64,000 nucleotides of DNA from Litoribacter ruber (GTDB taxonomy: Bacteria > Bacteroidota > Bacteroidia > Cytophagales > Cyclobacteriaceae). Positions 21,673 through 30,509 of this stretch are shown one piece after another. Position 1 is the first letter of the stretch. Every line of letters starts with the position of its first letter. The stretch lies in the NCBI RefSeq assembly GCF_018500185.1, contig NZ_JAHBGI010000001.1, positions 186,001 to 250,000 of the forward strand, in the 5' to 3' direction. Both the position numbers and the translations under genes were made by a program. The notes beneath the pieces were generated by a model. That model was not told the DNA's origin. It saw only the letters and a program-made list of their open reading frames with translations, and did not search any database.

Positions 21673-22699
21673 CGATTAATTCTAATTGATTGAATAGGGA
21701 TTGTTTGTTTTCTTTAATTAATTTCTCAAATCTTTCCACTGTATCGGGCAGGGAATCCTGGGATTTGCCCCCGGAAGCGTTTTTATGTCCTCCTCCGTTG
21801 AAATATTTTGCGGCAAATTTGTTCACGGCCACATCTTCAGTTGACCTGAAGCTAATCTTTACACCGTCCTTACGCTCTGTGAAAAGGGCGGCGATCTTGA
21901 TTCCGTCCAAGGATAGGGCGTAGTTCACCAAACCTTCGGTGTCGCCTGTCTGGGAGTTGTATTTTTTTAGGTCTTTTTTGCTAATGGTAAAGTAGGCCGT
22001 CTGGAGCTCTGGCATGATGACCAGCCTTCTTGAAAGGGCAAAGCCAAGGAACTTAAGCCTATCCACCGAGTTGGTATCATAGATCAGTCGGCTGATTTTG
22101 GAATTGTCAGCCCCTAACTCAATCAGTTCGGCGGTTACCAGATGGACATTTTTGGTGGTGTTGGGATGCTTGAAGCCTCCCGTGTCGGTCATGATGCCGG
22201 AGTAAAGGCACTCGGCTATATCGCAGTCGATCAGGTCTTTGTCACCGATTTTGACAATCAGTTCATAGATAAGTTCGCAGGTGGCTGCAGCTTTGGTGCT
22301 GTGATAGGCAAAATCAGCGAAATCCTCAGGGTCTTGGTGGTGGTCGATGTTGACCTTGTAGGCGCTGGATTCCCTGATGTAGGGTTCCATGTCGTATGTT
22401 CTGCTCAGGCAGCTGAAATCCAGCCCGAAAATGATGTCAGCCTCTTTGATTTTATCAATTGCAATAGGTTGATGCTCCTCGTTTTCGAAGTTGAGGACTT
22501 CATCGTTGCTCTTCATCCAGGCCAAAAAAGAAGGATAGTCCGAGGGTGTGATTACGGTGACCTCGTGGTTCTTCTTTTTTAGGAAGTTGGCCATCCCCAG
22601 TGAGGAGCCAAGTGCATCAGCATCAGGCTTGTGGTGGGTGGTAATGACAACTTTTTTTGGTGAAGATATTTGTTTTTTAAATAACTCTAAGTCTTGCAT
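21659..22699 (-). CDS. nrnA: DHH-family oligoribonuclease / pAp phosphatase NrnA-like
   Basis: A 346-residue cytosolic phosphoesterase with the DHH domain motifs THHKPDADALGSS, FGLDFSC, NIDHHQDP and MTDTGGFKH, and the C-terminal DHHA1 motif GGGHKNASGG. The family degrades nanoRNA or dephosphorylates pAp. The ATG at 22699 is chosen; a longer frame would add ten unlikely residues. It is divergent from ndk and is the first gene of the nrnA-FKBP transcript. Confidence 0.92.
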   Translation of the reverse strand: MQDLELFKKQISSPKKVVITTHHKPDADALGSSLGMANFLKKKNHEVTVITPSDYPSFLAWMKSNDEVLNFENEEHQPIAIDKIKEADIIFGLDFSCLSRTYDMEPYIRESSAYKVNIDHHQDPEDFADFAYHSTKAAATCELIYELIVKIGDKDLIDCDIAECLYSGIMTDTGGFKHPNTTKNVHLVTAELIELGADNSKISRLIYDTNSVDRLKFLGFALSRRLVIMPELQTAYFTISKKDLKKYNSQTGDTEGLVNYALSLDGIKIAALFTERKDGVKISFRSTEDVAVNKFAAKYFNGGGHKNASGGKSQDSLPDTVERFEKLIKENKQSLFNQLELIDEKH

Positions 22700-22844
22700 G
22701 TGTAATGTTTTGGCTGCAGTATCCAGCACATAGGGTGCAAAGGTCTATATTATTTTCGAATTTTCCCAATGGGGATAACCGCCTATAAATGAAACCCATA
22801 AGGTTTATTTCTGGTAATTGGTTCGGACTTTACGTTAAAACCCG

Positions 22845-22852
22845 TAAATTTG
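22845..22852 (+). promoter_or_regulatory. TAnnTTTG -7 element of ndk
   Basis: TAAATTTG is a perfect -7 box 34 bases before the ndk ATG. The best -33 candidate (TTG at 22818) is 24 bases away, longer than usual, so the promoter is only half supported. Confidence 0.5.
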
Positions 22853-22886
22853 TGCCCTATTTTAAACCTAGAAAAAAATACACAAA

Positions 22887-23306
22887 ATGGCAACTAATAG
22901 AACATTTACTATGATCAAGCCTGATGCGTTTGGCGCAGGCAATACTGGAGCTATCCTTAAAATGATCCAAGATGCTGGATTCAAAATCGTAGCCATGAAG
23001 GCCACCAGGTTGTCAGCTGAACTTGCGGGCAAATTCTACGAAATACACAAGGAGAGACCTTTTTACAATGATTTGGTATCTTTCATGTCTTCTGGTCCAA
23101 TCGTAGCAGCCATCTTGGAAAAAGACAATGCAGTAGAAGATTTCAGAAAGCTTATCGGTGCCACCAACCCAGCTGAAGCTGCTGAAGGTACTATCAGAAA
23201 CATGTTTGCCAAATCTATCGACGCCAACGCCGTTCATGGTTCTGACTCTGACGAAAACGCCGAGATCGAAGGCAACTTCTTCTTCTCCCAAGCTGAAAGA
23301 GTATAA
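22887..23306 (+). CDS. ndk: Nucleoside diphosphate kinase
   Basis: A 139-residue cytosolic enzyme that transfers the gamma phosphate between nucleoside triphosphates and diphosphates through a phosphohistidine. [10 protein letters not shown] at the N-terminus and the [15 protein letters not shown] block with catalytic His117 are diagnostic, and the length is normal. It is divergent from nrnA and followed by a long hairpin terminator. Confidence 0.98.
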   Translation: MATNRTFTMIKPDAFGAGNTGAILKMIQDAGFKIVAMKATRLSAELAGKFYEIHKERPFYNDLVSFMSSGPIVAAILEKDNAVEDFRKLIGATNPAEAAEGTIRNMFAKSIDANAVHGSDSDENAEIEGNFFFSQAERV

Positions 23307-23332
23307 TTGAAAGTTAATTGCTTAGTAAAATA

Positions 23333-23402
23333 AACCGCAGAGGCGAAGAGCACACGGAGATATTATTTCTCTACTGACTCTGATTCTCTGCGGTTTTTTT
23401 AA
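23333..23402 (+). terminator. Long-armed hairpin terminator after ndk (AACCGCAGAG family)
   Basis: AAACCGCAGAG at 23333 pairs with CTCTGCGGTTT near 23386-23397, followed by a T run. The loop is long (about 45 bases) and itself contains partly complementary CGGAGA/TCTGAT stretches. It is the ndk terminator and one member of a dispersed hairpin family. Confidence 0.7.
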
Positions 23403-23429
23403 TTTACCGCAAAGAGCGCTAAGTAACAC

Positions 23430-24066
23430 AAAGTTTGATGAGAGCTTGTTTAACCGCAGAGATCGCTCCGCTCCTCGGGACAAGTTCTGTGGTTATTTTT
23501 AAAATTGCGATTAATGAATTGACTAAAAAACTTTGCGCGACTTTGTTTCTTTGCGGTTGATTTTTTTGGTTCTCCCCACAGTTTGATGCGAGCTTGTTTA
23601 TCCAGAGAGGCCCAGAGGACGCAGAGATCGCTCCGCTCCTCGGGACACGTTCTGTGGTTATTTTTAAAATTGCGATTAATGAATTGACTAAAAAACTTTG
23701 CGCGACTTTGTTTCTTTGCGGTTGATTTTTTTGGTTCTCCCCAAAGTTTGATGCGAGCTTGTTTAACCACAGAGGCCCAGAGGACGCAGAGATCGCTCCG
23801 CTCCTCGGGACAAGCTCTGAGGTTATTTTTAAAATTGCGATTAAAGCATTGACTAAAAAACTTTGCGCGACTTTGTTTCTTTGCGGTTGATTTTTTTGGT
23901 TCTCCCCAAAGTTTGATGCGAGCTTGTTTAACCACAGAGGCCCAGAGGACGCAGAGATCGCTCCGCTCCTCGGGACAAGCTCTGAGGTTATTTTTAAAAT
24001 TGCGATTAAAGCATTGACTAAAAAACTTTGCGCGACTTTGTTTCTTTGCGGTTGATTTTTTTGGTT
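23430..24066. repeat. Tandem array, about 4 copies of a 165-bp unit
   Basis: The marker GATCGCTCCGCTCCTCGGGA occurs at 23461, 23626, 23791 and 23956, so the period is exactly 165 bases. Copies are nearly identical, with a few substitutions and a short deletion before the first marker. The unit contains AACCACAGAGGCCCAGAGG and GACTTTGTTTCTTTGCGGTT arms, related to the hairpin family elsewhere in the window. Because 165 is divisible by three, long frames stay open across it; I regard these as artefacts. Confidence 0.95.
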
Positions 24067-24090
24067 CACCTCAAAGATTAGTGTTTGTAG

Positions 24091-24138
24091 AGCCACAGAG
24101 GCGCAGAGGCCATGTTTCTCTGAGCCTCTGTGGTTTTT
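24091..24138. repeat. Hairpin of the CCACAGAGGC family after pyc
   Basis: AGCCACAGAGGC pairs with GCCTCTGTGGTT around a loop of about 22 bases. It lies 14 bases beyond the pyc stop; the T run is on the plus strand, so it is not a classic terminator for pyc. Confidence 0.65.
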
Positions 24139-24151
24139 AATTTTAACGTAA

Positions 24152-27100
24152 TCACTTCACCTGAAGCACCAAATCATTCTGCTCCACCATGTCGCCTTCC
24201 TGTAGGATGATCTTTTCGACTTTGCCGGCGGCGGAGGCGCTGATGGTGCTTTCCATTTTCATGGCCTCAATGACAAAGAGAGGCGTATTTTCCTCTACGG
24301 TGTCGCCTTCCTTGACCATGATGGCCGAGATCCTTCCCTGTAGCGGTGCTCCGATATCGCCAGCGCTTTCGATTTTTTTGTTCGACACTTTCAAGGCTTT
24401 CACTTCTTTGTCCTTCACCTGGATCCTTCTGGCCTGGCCGTTCAGCTCAAACGAAACCAATCGCATTCCCAAATCATCAGGTTGGGAGACGAACAGCAGT
24501 TTGATGATGATAACCTTGCCGGGGCCAATTTCCACCAGGATCTCCTCATTTGGCTTCAAGCCGTAAAGGAAGGCCAGGGTCGGGATCTTGCTAGGGTCGC
24601 CGTATTCCTCACGGAAGGCTCTGTAGTCCTTGAAAACTTTCGGGTATAGCTTGTAGGACAAAAAGTCCAGCTCGGAATTGAAGTCCCCAAATTCCTCCCG
24701 AAAGGCTGCCATTTCCTTGTCGAAATCAATCGGGGTCAGGTGTGCATTTGGCCTGTCGGTAAAAGGTTTGGCGCTCTTGAGGATCACCTGCTGCAATTCC
24801 TTGGGGAATCCCCCCTCTGGCTGGCCCAGGTCACCCTTGAACAAGCCCACCACTGATTCGGGGAAGGATAGCTCCTTGCCCTTTGCCAGCACGTCTTCCT
24901 TGGTCAGGTTGTTGGAGGTCATGAAGATGGCCATGTCCCCCACCACTTTGGAGCTTGGGGTCACCTTGACGATGTCGCCAAACATCTCATTGACGATCTC
25001 GTAATTTTTCTTCACCTCCTCAAACTTATCCTCCAAGCCCAAAGCCGAGACTTGGGGACGTAGATTGGAGTATTGCCCGCCTGGGATCTCGTGATGGTAC
25101 ACTTCGGCAGTACCAGCTTTCAATCCGGATTCAAACGGATAGTAGAGTTCCCTTACATCCTCCCAATAATTGGAGAATTTGTTTAAGCCATCCAGATCCA
25201 ATTGATTTTCCCTTTCAGTTCCTTTGGTATAGGCCAAAATGGAGTTGAAATTGGGTTGGGAAGTCAGGCCCGACATGCTGGCCAGGGCCACATCCACCAC
25301 ATCCACTCCGGCCTCCATGGCTTTGAGGTAGGTGGCCGACTGTATGCCGCTGGTGTCATGGGTGTGTAGGTGGATCGGCAGGCTGACATTTTCCCTCAGG
25401 GCATGAACCAGCTCCTGGGCTGCATATGGTTTGAGCAATCCGGCCATGTCCTTGATCGCCAAGATGTGGATGCCCTCATCCTCCAGCCTTCTGGCCAGGT
25501 CTATATAATATTGTAAGGTGTATTTCCTGTTTTCGGGGTTCAAAATATCATTGGTGTAGCAAATTGCCCCTTCGGCAAGCCCGCCGGTTCTTTCCTTCAC
25601 CGCCTTGATGCTCACCTTCATTGCCTCCAGCCAGTTGAGGGAATCAAAGATCCTGAAAACATCCACCCCGTTTTCCCAGGATTTCTCAATGAACTTTTCG
25701 ATCAGGTTGTCAGGATAGGCGGTATACCCCACCGCGTTGCTGCCTCTGATAAGCATCTGAAGCAGGATGTTGGGAACTGCCTTTCTGATTTGCTGTAGGC
25801 GTTTCCAGGGGCTTTCATGTAAAAAGCGCATGCATACATCGAAGGTCGCTCCGCCCCATACCTCCATGCTGAATACCTCAGGATGGTTTTTGGCAAAAGC
25901 CTCGGCTACTTTCAGCATGTCGATGGTGCGCACCCTAGTGGCCAATAGCGACTGGTGGGCATCCCGGAAAGTGGTGTCGGTAAAGTGCAGGGCCTTTTCC
26001 TTCTTCAGCCATTCTGAAAAGCCATTAGGCCCCAGCTCGGTCAGGAGGTCTTTCGTCCCTTTGGGGTAACCGCTGTATTTGTCAAAAACCGGGACTTTCG
26101 GGTTCCTGAACTTCTTATTAGGGTCCTTAAATTTGACATCAGGGTTGCCATTGACCACCACTTCGGCTAAGTATTTAAGGGTGTTGGTACCTCTGTCCTT
26201 TTTTCTTGGAATGCTAAACAGCTCCGGATGGTTGTCAATGAACTTGACAGTGGCTTTTCCTTCGTAAAAAGTAGGGTGGGAAATCACGTTTTCTAGGAAG
26301 CCTATATTGGTCTTTACCCCGCGGATCCTGAATTCCCTCAAGGTCCTGCCCAAACGCTGGCTGGCTCCTTTGAGCGTACGTCCCGAGGCGGATATTTTCA
26401 CCAACATACTGTCGAAGAATGGCGAAATCTTTACACCTGGATAGCTACTGCCCTCATCAATCCTTATCCCAAAGCCGCCGGCGTTACGATAGGCGATGAT
26501 GGTCCCGTAGTCGGGTTTGAACTCGTTTTGGGGGTCCTCTGTGGTGATCCGGCATTGTATGGCAAAACCGTTGGCCACTATTTCTTCCTGGCTGTTGATG
26601 AAAATCTGCGGGTGGGATAGCTCCAGCCCGCTGGCTACTAGGATCTGTGTCCGCACGATATCAATCCCGGTGATTTCCTCGGTGATGGTATGCTCCACCT
26701 GAATCCTGGGATTCACTTCAATGAAGTAAATCCGCTCGTTTTTGTCAACCAGGAATTCTACCGTGCCCACATTGTTGTAATTCACTTCCCTGGCGATGGA
26801 AAGCGCATATCCATAAATTTTGTCTTTGGCTTCTTGGGATAAAGTGGCACTCGGGGCCACTTCCACTACCTTTTGAAAACGGCGCTGAACAGAACAGTCC
26901 CTTTCAAACAGATGAACTAGGTTGCCATAATTGTCCCCCACTATCTGCACTTCGATGTGCTTGGGGTCGTCGATGTATTTTTCAAGGAAAACGGTGTCGT
27001 CTCCAAAAGCTTTCAGTGCCTCATTTTTGGCATCAAGAAAGGACTGTTTGAAGGCTTTTTCCTCCCGCACCACTCTCATACCTCTTCCTCCACCGCCTGC

Positions 27101-27595
27101 CGCAGCCTTGATCATCACCGGGAAGCCGATCCTGTTTGCCTCAGAAAGGCCAATTTCCACATCAATCAGCTCTTGTTGGCTATCTTCTATGATGGGCACC
27201 TGGGATTTGATGGCTACTTTTTTGGCTGCCACTTTGTCCCCGAGATTTTCCATTACCTCAGGTTCCGGTCCCACGAAAATGATCCCTTCCTCCTTGCATC
27301 TTCTGGCAAACCGCACGTTTTCGGAAAGAAAGCCGTAGCCCGGATGAATGGCGTCTACCTGGTTTCTTTTGGCCACGGTAATGATTTCCTCTATATCAAG
27401 GTAGGGCTTGAGCGGTTCCTCGTCCTGCCCCACCTGATAGGCCTCATCGGCTTTATAGCGGTGCAGGGAGTACCTGTCCTCGTAGGTGTAAATAGCAACG
27501 GTACGGATTTTTAGTTCGGAGGCCGCCCTCAATACTCGGATGGCAATTTCCCCCCGGTTGGCCACCAGGAGTTTGTGAATCTTGTGAATAGGCAT
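24152..27595 (-). CDS. pyc: Pyruvate carboxylase
   Basis: A 1147-residue single-chain biotin enzyme that makes oxaloacetate from pyruvate, bicarbonate and ATP to refill the TCA cycle. Domains in order: biotin carboxylase (about 1-460; LLVANRGEIAIRV, AAGGGGRGMR, FIEVNPRIQVEHTITEE), carboxyltransferase (about 530-830; TDTTFRDAHQSLLATRVRT, HLHTHDTSG), allosteric/tetramer domain, and the C-terminal biotinyl carrier with EAMKMEST, the biotinylated Lys being residue 1113. Length and order are those of the alpha4 form. It appears monocistronic, with a 639-base gap upstream. Confidence 0.98.
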   Translation of the reverse strand: MPIHKIHKLLVANRGEIAIRVLRAASELKIRTVAIYTYEDRYSLHRYKADEAYQVGQDEEPLKPYLDIEEIITVAKRNQVDAIHPGYGFLSENVRFARRCKEEGIIFVGPEPEVMENLGDKVAAKKVAIKSQVPIIEDSQQELIDVEIGLSEANRIGFPVMIKAAAGGGGRGMRVVREEKAFKQSFLDAKNEALKAFGDDTVFLEKYIDDPKHIEVQIVGDNYGNLVHLFERDCSVQRRFQKVVEVAPSATLSQEAKDKIYGYALSIAREVNYNNVGTVEFLVDKNERIYFIEVNPRIQVEHTITEEITGIDIVRTQILVASGLELSHPQIFINSQEEIVANGFAIQCRITTEDPQNEFKPDYGTIIAYRNAGGFGIRIDEGSSYPGVKISPFFDSMLVKISASGRTLKGASQRLGRTLREFRIRGVKTNIGFLENVISHPTFYEGKATVKFIDNHPELFSIPRKKDRGTNTLKYLAEVVVNGNPDVKFKDPNKKFRNPKVPVFDKYSGYPKGTKDLLTELGPNGFSEWLKKEKALHFTDTTFRDAHQSLLATRVRTIDMLKVAEAFAKNHPEVFSMEVWGGATFDVCMRFLHESPWKRLQQIRKAVPNILLQMLIRGSNAVGYTAYPDNLIEKFIEKSWENGVDVFRIFDSLNWLEAMKVSIKAVKERTGGLAEGAICYTNDILNPENRKYTLQYYIDLARRLEDEGIHILAIKDMAGLLKPYAAQELVHALRENVSLPIHLHTHDTSGIQSATYLKAMEAGVDVVDVALASMSGLTSQPNFNSILAYTKGTERENQLDLDGLNKFSNYWEDVRELYYPFESGLKAGTAEVYHHEIPGGQYSNLRPQVSALGLEDKFEEVKKNYEIVNEMFGDIVKVTPSSKVVGDMAIFMTSNNLTKEDVLAKGKELSFPESVVGLFKGDLGQPEGGFPKELQQVILKSAKPFTDRPNAHLTPIDFDKEMAAFREEFGDFNSELDFLSYKLYPKVFKDYRAFREEYGDPSKIPTLAFLYGLKPNEEILVEIGPGKVIIIKLLFVSQPDDLGMRLVSFELNGQARRIQVKDKEVKALKVSNKKIESAGDIGAPLQGRISAIMVKEGDTVEENTPLFVIEAMKMESTISASAAGKVEKIILQEGDMVEQNDLVLQVK

Positions 27596-28234
27596 AAAAG
27601 TAAAGCTTTTTAAAAGTTATGCGTTTTGGGTTTAAAATTAATTTGCATATCCTTAACTGGTAGACCTGGCTCTAAAGAGGCAGGACGGAGGACCGAAAAA
27701 GGTTGTCTCTAGCATTACACCCAGCATTTGGCAATTTTGCCGAATTATAGGTGCAGTCATGGATATACATTAAAGTTTTTAACAAAAAGGCGATCTTGTT
27801 ATGAAATTAAGAATTATCAAACGATTTCCTTTGTGTTGGGTGTTATAAAACTTTGCCTATTCAAAAATTAAACCAATTTTTTGGTACTAAATACTAGATT
27901 TTACTTTTCATGTTGGCAGGTTGTGATTAATAACCACCGAGGCAAGAAGGGCACATAGAAAATGTAACAACCGCAAAGATTTGAAAGATTCGCAAAGAAA
28001 AAATGGGGCGTGAGGACTTTTAACTTCTTAATATCTACTTCTAACTCAATCTTCGCGCTCCTCAACGATCTTTGCGGTAGATTTATTTCTCCGGATCATC
28101 GTGGTTATCTTGTCAAGTCTTAAATTTTATTTGACTCTCTTTCCCAGCTTTTCAATTTTTCTCCGTGAAGCAGCCTTTGTGAAACTTCTTTTAAACTTTG
28201 TGTCCGTTGTGGCCATTTGTTTGGTCACGTACTT
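27596..28234. other. Gene-free gap upstream of pyc with AACCGCAAAG hairpin arms
   Basis: No convincing gene is present on either strand. AACCGCAAAGAT at 27969 and ATCTTTGCGGT at 28068 are complementary arms about 90 bases apart, belonging to the dispersed family seen elsewhere. A GGACGGAGGACCGAAAA run lies near 27682. The pyc promoter must be at the left end but I could not place it. Confidence 0.6.
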
Positions 28235-28474
28235 CTAATCCCGTACTTCACACTCCCCTTCAGTCCACTTGGTCACCCCATTATTTAGGGCGACACAATC
28301 GTTGCTGTAGGTTTTGTTGTCACAGCCGCACACGGGGTCATAGATCATATAGCAGGCTGCTTCGGAGTTGATTTTGCTTTTGTCGATGCAGCCCGCTACG
28401 GTGGTGGGCTCTGGGGCTTTGCACTGGAAGGCCAGGCAGGTGATGGCAAATAGGGAGACGGATAATCTTTTCAT
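28235..28474 (-). CDS. Kazal-type domain lipoprotein
   Basis: A 79-residue lipoprotein (ATG at 28474; lipobox CLAFQC). The mature part carries one Kazal-type serine protease inhibitor domain: DPVCGCDNKTYSNDCVALNN and the terminal Cys in TEGEC follow the C-x-C-x6-Y-x-N-x-C pattern, with two more cysteines (GCIDK, ACYMI) before it. The six cysteines could form three disulfides in the periplasm or at the surface. Bacterial Kazal lipoproteins are known but their targets usually are not. It stands downstream of the flippase-like gene on the same strand. Confidence 0.85.
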   Translation of the reverse strand: MKRLSVSLFAITCLAFQCKAPEPTTVAGCIDKSKINSEAACYMIYDPVCGCDNKTYSNDCVALNNGVTKWTEGECEVRD

Positions 28475-28515
28475 AAGTGCTCTTTTATCCATAAACGGAT
28501 GTGGGTAATCAAACG

Positions 28516-29580
28516 CTACTTATTTTTCCGGTTTCCTTTTTTGAAGAAGACCTGACGGATCCATTTAGGCAAAAATATGGCACCAAGAATCAAATACGGG
28601 TAGTAGGAAAGAAGTCTCCAGAGAATGCTCGTCACGAATGTGTACCCGGGTAAAAACTCTGCGAAAAACTGGGCAAAGAAAAACTCGGCCGTACCGCTGC
28701 TGCCCGGAGTGGGGGAAACCATCATCACGATCCACATGATGATCTGTCGGGCAAAGATGATGATGTGGCCAAACATGTCCACCGACTTGTAAGCCGAGAT
28801 CAGCGCATTGAGCATCAGGTAGCGGGCAGACCAGATAAATACGGTGGCACCCACTACTGAAAGCCAATATTTGTAGTTTTTATCCTTAAAAGTTTCACTG
28901 GCTTCTATAATCTGGTTTCCGTAATCATTGGCGTTGGATTTCCACTTTCGGATCCATTTGATGGAAAAAATCTTCATCAGGATCCATTTGAATACCCTTG
29001 GCCTGTAGAATAAAGCCGCCGACATGACGATGGTATAAATGGCATATAGGCTATAGCTGATCCAGAAAAGGTATTGTATGCTGGTCCCCAGCCGCAGCTC
29101 CATCATCCGGGTGTCGGGAAAGATATGGCCTTTGGCCAAATACAGGATGATGGGTGCTCCTATGACGAAGAAAAGGTTGTCCAAAATGGCGGTAAGCATG
29201 ACAAAGGCCAGAGCCTTGCCGAGTTTGATGCCCTCCTTGTGCAGGATAAATACCGCCACCGCCGTACCCCCAACAATCGATGGGGTAACCGCCGAGGCAA
29301 ACTCCCAAAGGATGATCACATAAATGGCCCTCACCCAGGTGAGTTTCTCATCGGTAATCTTCCGGATACGGTAGACATATCCCGCATCCCGCATCAAAAT
29401 AAACAGCAAAGCCAATAAAACGCCCCCTACTGAAGCATCAAACACGCCCTTTAGCGTCTGCGCGTTGACTTTGGGGTCTAAGTAAAACATAAGGAACACA
29501 ATCCCGAGCCCGATAGCCACGGGTACCCAAACCTTATTGGGGTTTAAGGTCTTGAATATCTCCTTATTATCTAATCTCAT
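28516..29580 (-). CDS. Flippase-like integral membrane protein (LPG synthase TM / UPF0104 family)
   Basis: A 354-residue inner-membrane protein with about eight helices. It has the family hallmarks: an N-terminal helix pair, the YRIRKI amphipathic stretch, WEFASAVTPSIVGGTAVAVF and, near the C-terminus, SPTPGSSGTAEFFFAQFF, which matches the P-G-G-x-G-x-x-E type signature. Members include the flippase part of MprF and AglD-like proteins; there is no synthase domain here, so the substrate is unknown. The start lies one base after the scpA stop, so the two are co-transcribed. Confidence 0.88.
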   Translation of the reverse strand: MRLDNKEIFKTLNPNKVWVPVAIGLGIVFLMFYLDPKVNAQTLKGVFDASVGGVLLALLFILMRDAGYVYRIRKITDEKLTWVRAIYVIILWEFASAVTPSIVGGTAVAVFILHKEGIKLGKALAFVMLTAILDNLFFVIGAPIILYLAKGHIFPDTRMMELRLGTSIQYLFWISYSLYAIYTIVMSAALFYRPRVFKWILMKIFSIKWIRKWKSNANDYGNQIIEASETFKDKNYKYWLSVVGATVFIWSARYLMLNALISAYKSVDMFGHIIIFARQIIMWIVMMVSPTPGSSGTAEFFFAQFFAEFLPGYTFVTSILWRLLSYYPYLILGAIFLPKWIRQVFFKKGNRKNK

Positions 29581-29581
29581 A

Positions 29582-30331
29582 TTACAGTACGGGGACTTCT
29601 TCTACTTTCTCCACCCAAAAATTGTTGAAACCCTCTCCAATTTTAATTGTAACCAAAGATAACTGTAATAATTCCAATATGGCTAAAAAGGTATAAATCA
29701 CGAAGATTTTATCCGGCTTGTAGGAGATGAATTGGGTAAAGGGGACCCTGTCAGAAAAGCTGAGTTTTTCCAGGACGAAGTTTTTCTGCTGGTCAATGGT
29801 GTAGGGGTATTGGATTACCGTGTGGGTGGTTTCATCTGTACGGTTGGCATATTTGGCCATTACCCTTTGGTATACCCTGAGGAGCTTGTAGAGGTCGAGG
29901 TCCTGCATTTCGGCGTCCACATTGTCCACGTTGCTCATGGCTTTGAGCTCGTCGAGCACGTTGCCGCGGGATTTCCGCGATAGGCGGTTTTCCTCCATGG
30001 TGGACAGCTCCTGGATCACGGACTTGTACTTTTTGTACTCCAAAAGATGCTTGATCAATTCTTCCCTGGGGTCAATTTCCTGCCCGTCCTCATTCAGCTC
30101 GGGCCGTGGGATGAGCATTTTGGATTTGATTTTCATCAAGGTGGCGGCCACCAGGATGAATTCACTGGCTACTTCTATTTCCAATTTTTCCAATTGATGG
30201 ATGTAGTGCAGAAATTCGTTGGTGATTTTGGAGATGGGAATGTCATAAATATCCAGCTCATCCCGCTCGATGAAGAAGAGCAAAAGGTCGAAAGGACCCT
30301 CGAATAATGGTAATTTGATTTCGAAACTCAC
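29582..30331 (-). CDS. scpA: Segregation and condensation protein A
   Basis: A 249-residue kleisin that bridges SMC heads and ScpB in chromosome condensation. The N-terminal FEIKLPLFEGPFDLLLFFIE and ISKITNEFLHYI motifs and the middle LEVASEF-like ATLMKIKSKMLIP segment are diagnostic; the C-terminal winged-helix half is less conserved (FLAILELLQLSLV). It is the first gene of an operon with the flippase-like protein and is divergent from dxs. No scpB or smc is in the window. Confidence 0.95.
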   Translation of the reverse strand: MSFEIKLPLFEGPFDLLLFFIERDELDIYDIPISKITNEFLHYIHQLEKLEIEVASEFILVAATLMKIKSKMLIPRPELNEDGQEIDPREELIKHLLEYKKYKSVIQELSTMEENRLSRKSRGNVLDELKAMSNVDNVDAEMQDLDLYKLLRVYQRVMAKYANRTDETTHTVIQYPYTIDQQKNFVLEKLSFSDRVPFTQFISYKPDKIFVIYTFLAILELLQLSLVTIKIGEGFNNFWVEKVEEVPVL

Positions 30332-30445
30332 TGGATATATTAAAATTGTTGTATTTTTGCCAATCTAATTGAATTCAAAGATATTACATAAATAGAAAAA
30401 TAAATATTTGACTGTAAAAAAGTAAGGTTTAAAGTTTTTTGGCCG

Positions 30446-30453
30446 TATGTTTG
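30446..30453 (+). promoter_or_regulatory. TAnnTTTG -7 element of dxs
   Basis: TATGTTTG lies 56 bases before the dxs ATG in the divergent scpA-dxs gap. No -33 TTTG at the right spacing is obvious, so support is partial. Confidence 0.4.
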
Positions 30454-30509
30454 ACGAGCCTGAACAAACCTTTCGGGTTTAAGTTATTTATTTCAAAAGA
30501 ACCAAGTAG

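Noticed and set aside
23419-24096. Long open frames across the tandem array on the minus strand, looking like a 55-residue repeat protein
   Set aside because: The frames exist because the 165-bp period is divisible by three. The DNA belongs to the dispersed non-coding hairpin family, two frames are open at once, and no start signal or known domain is seen.
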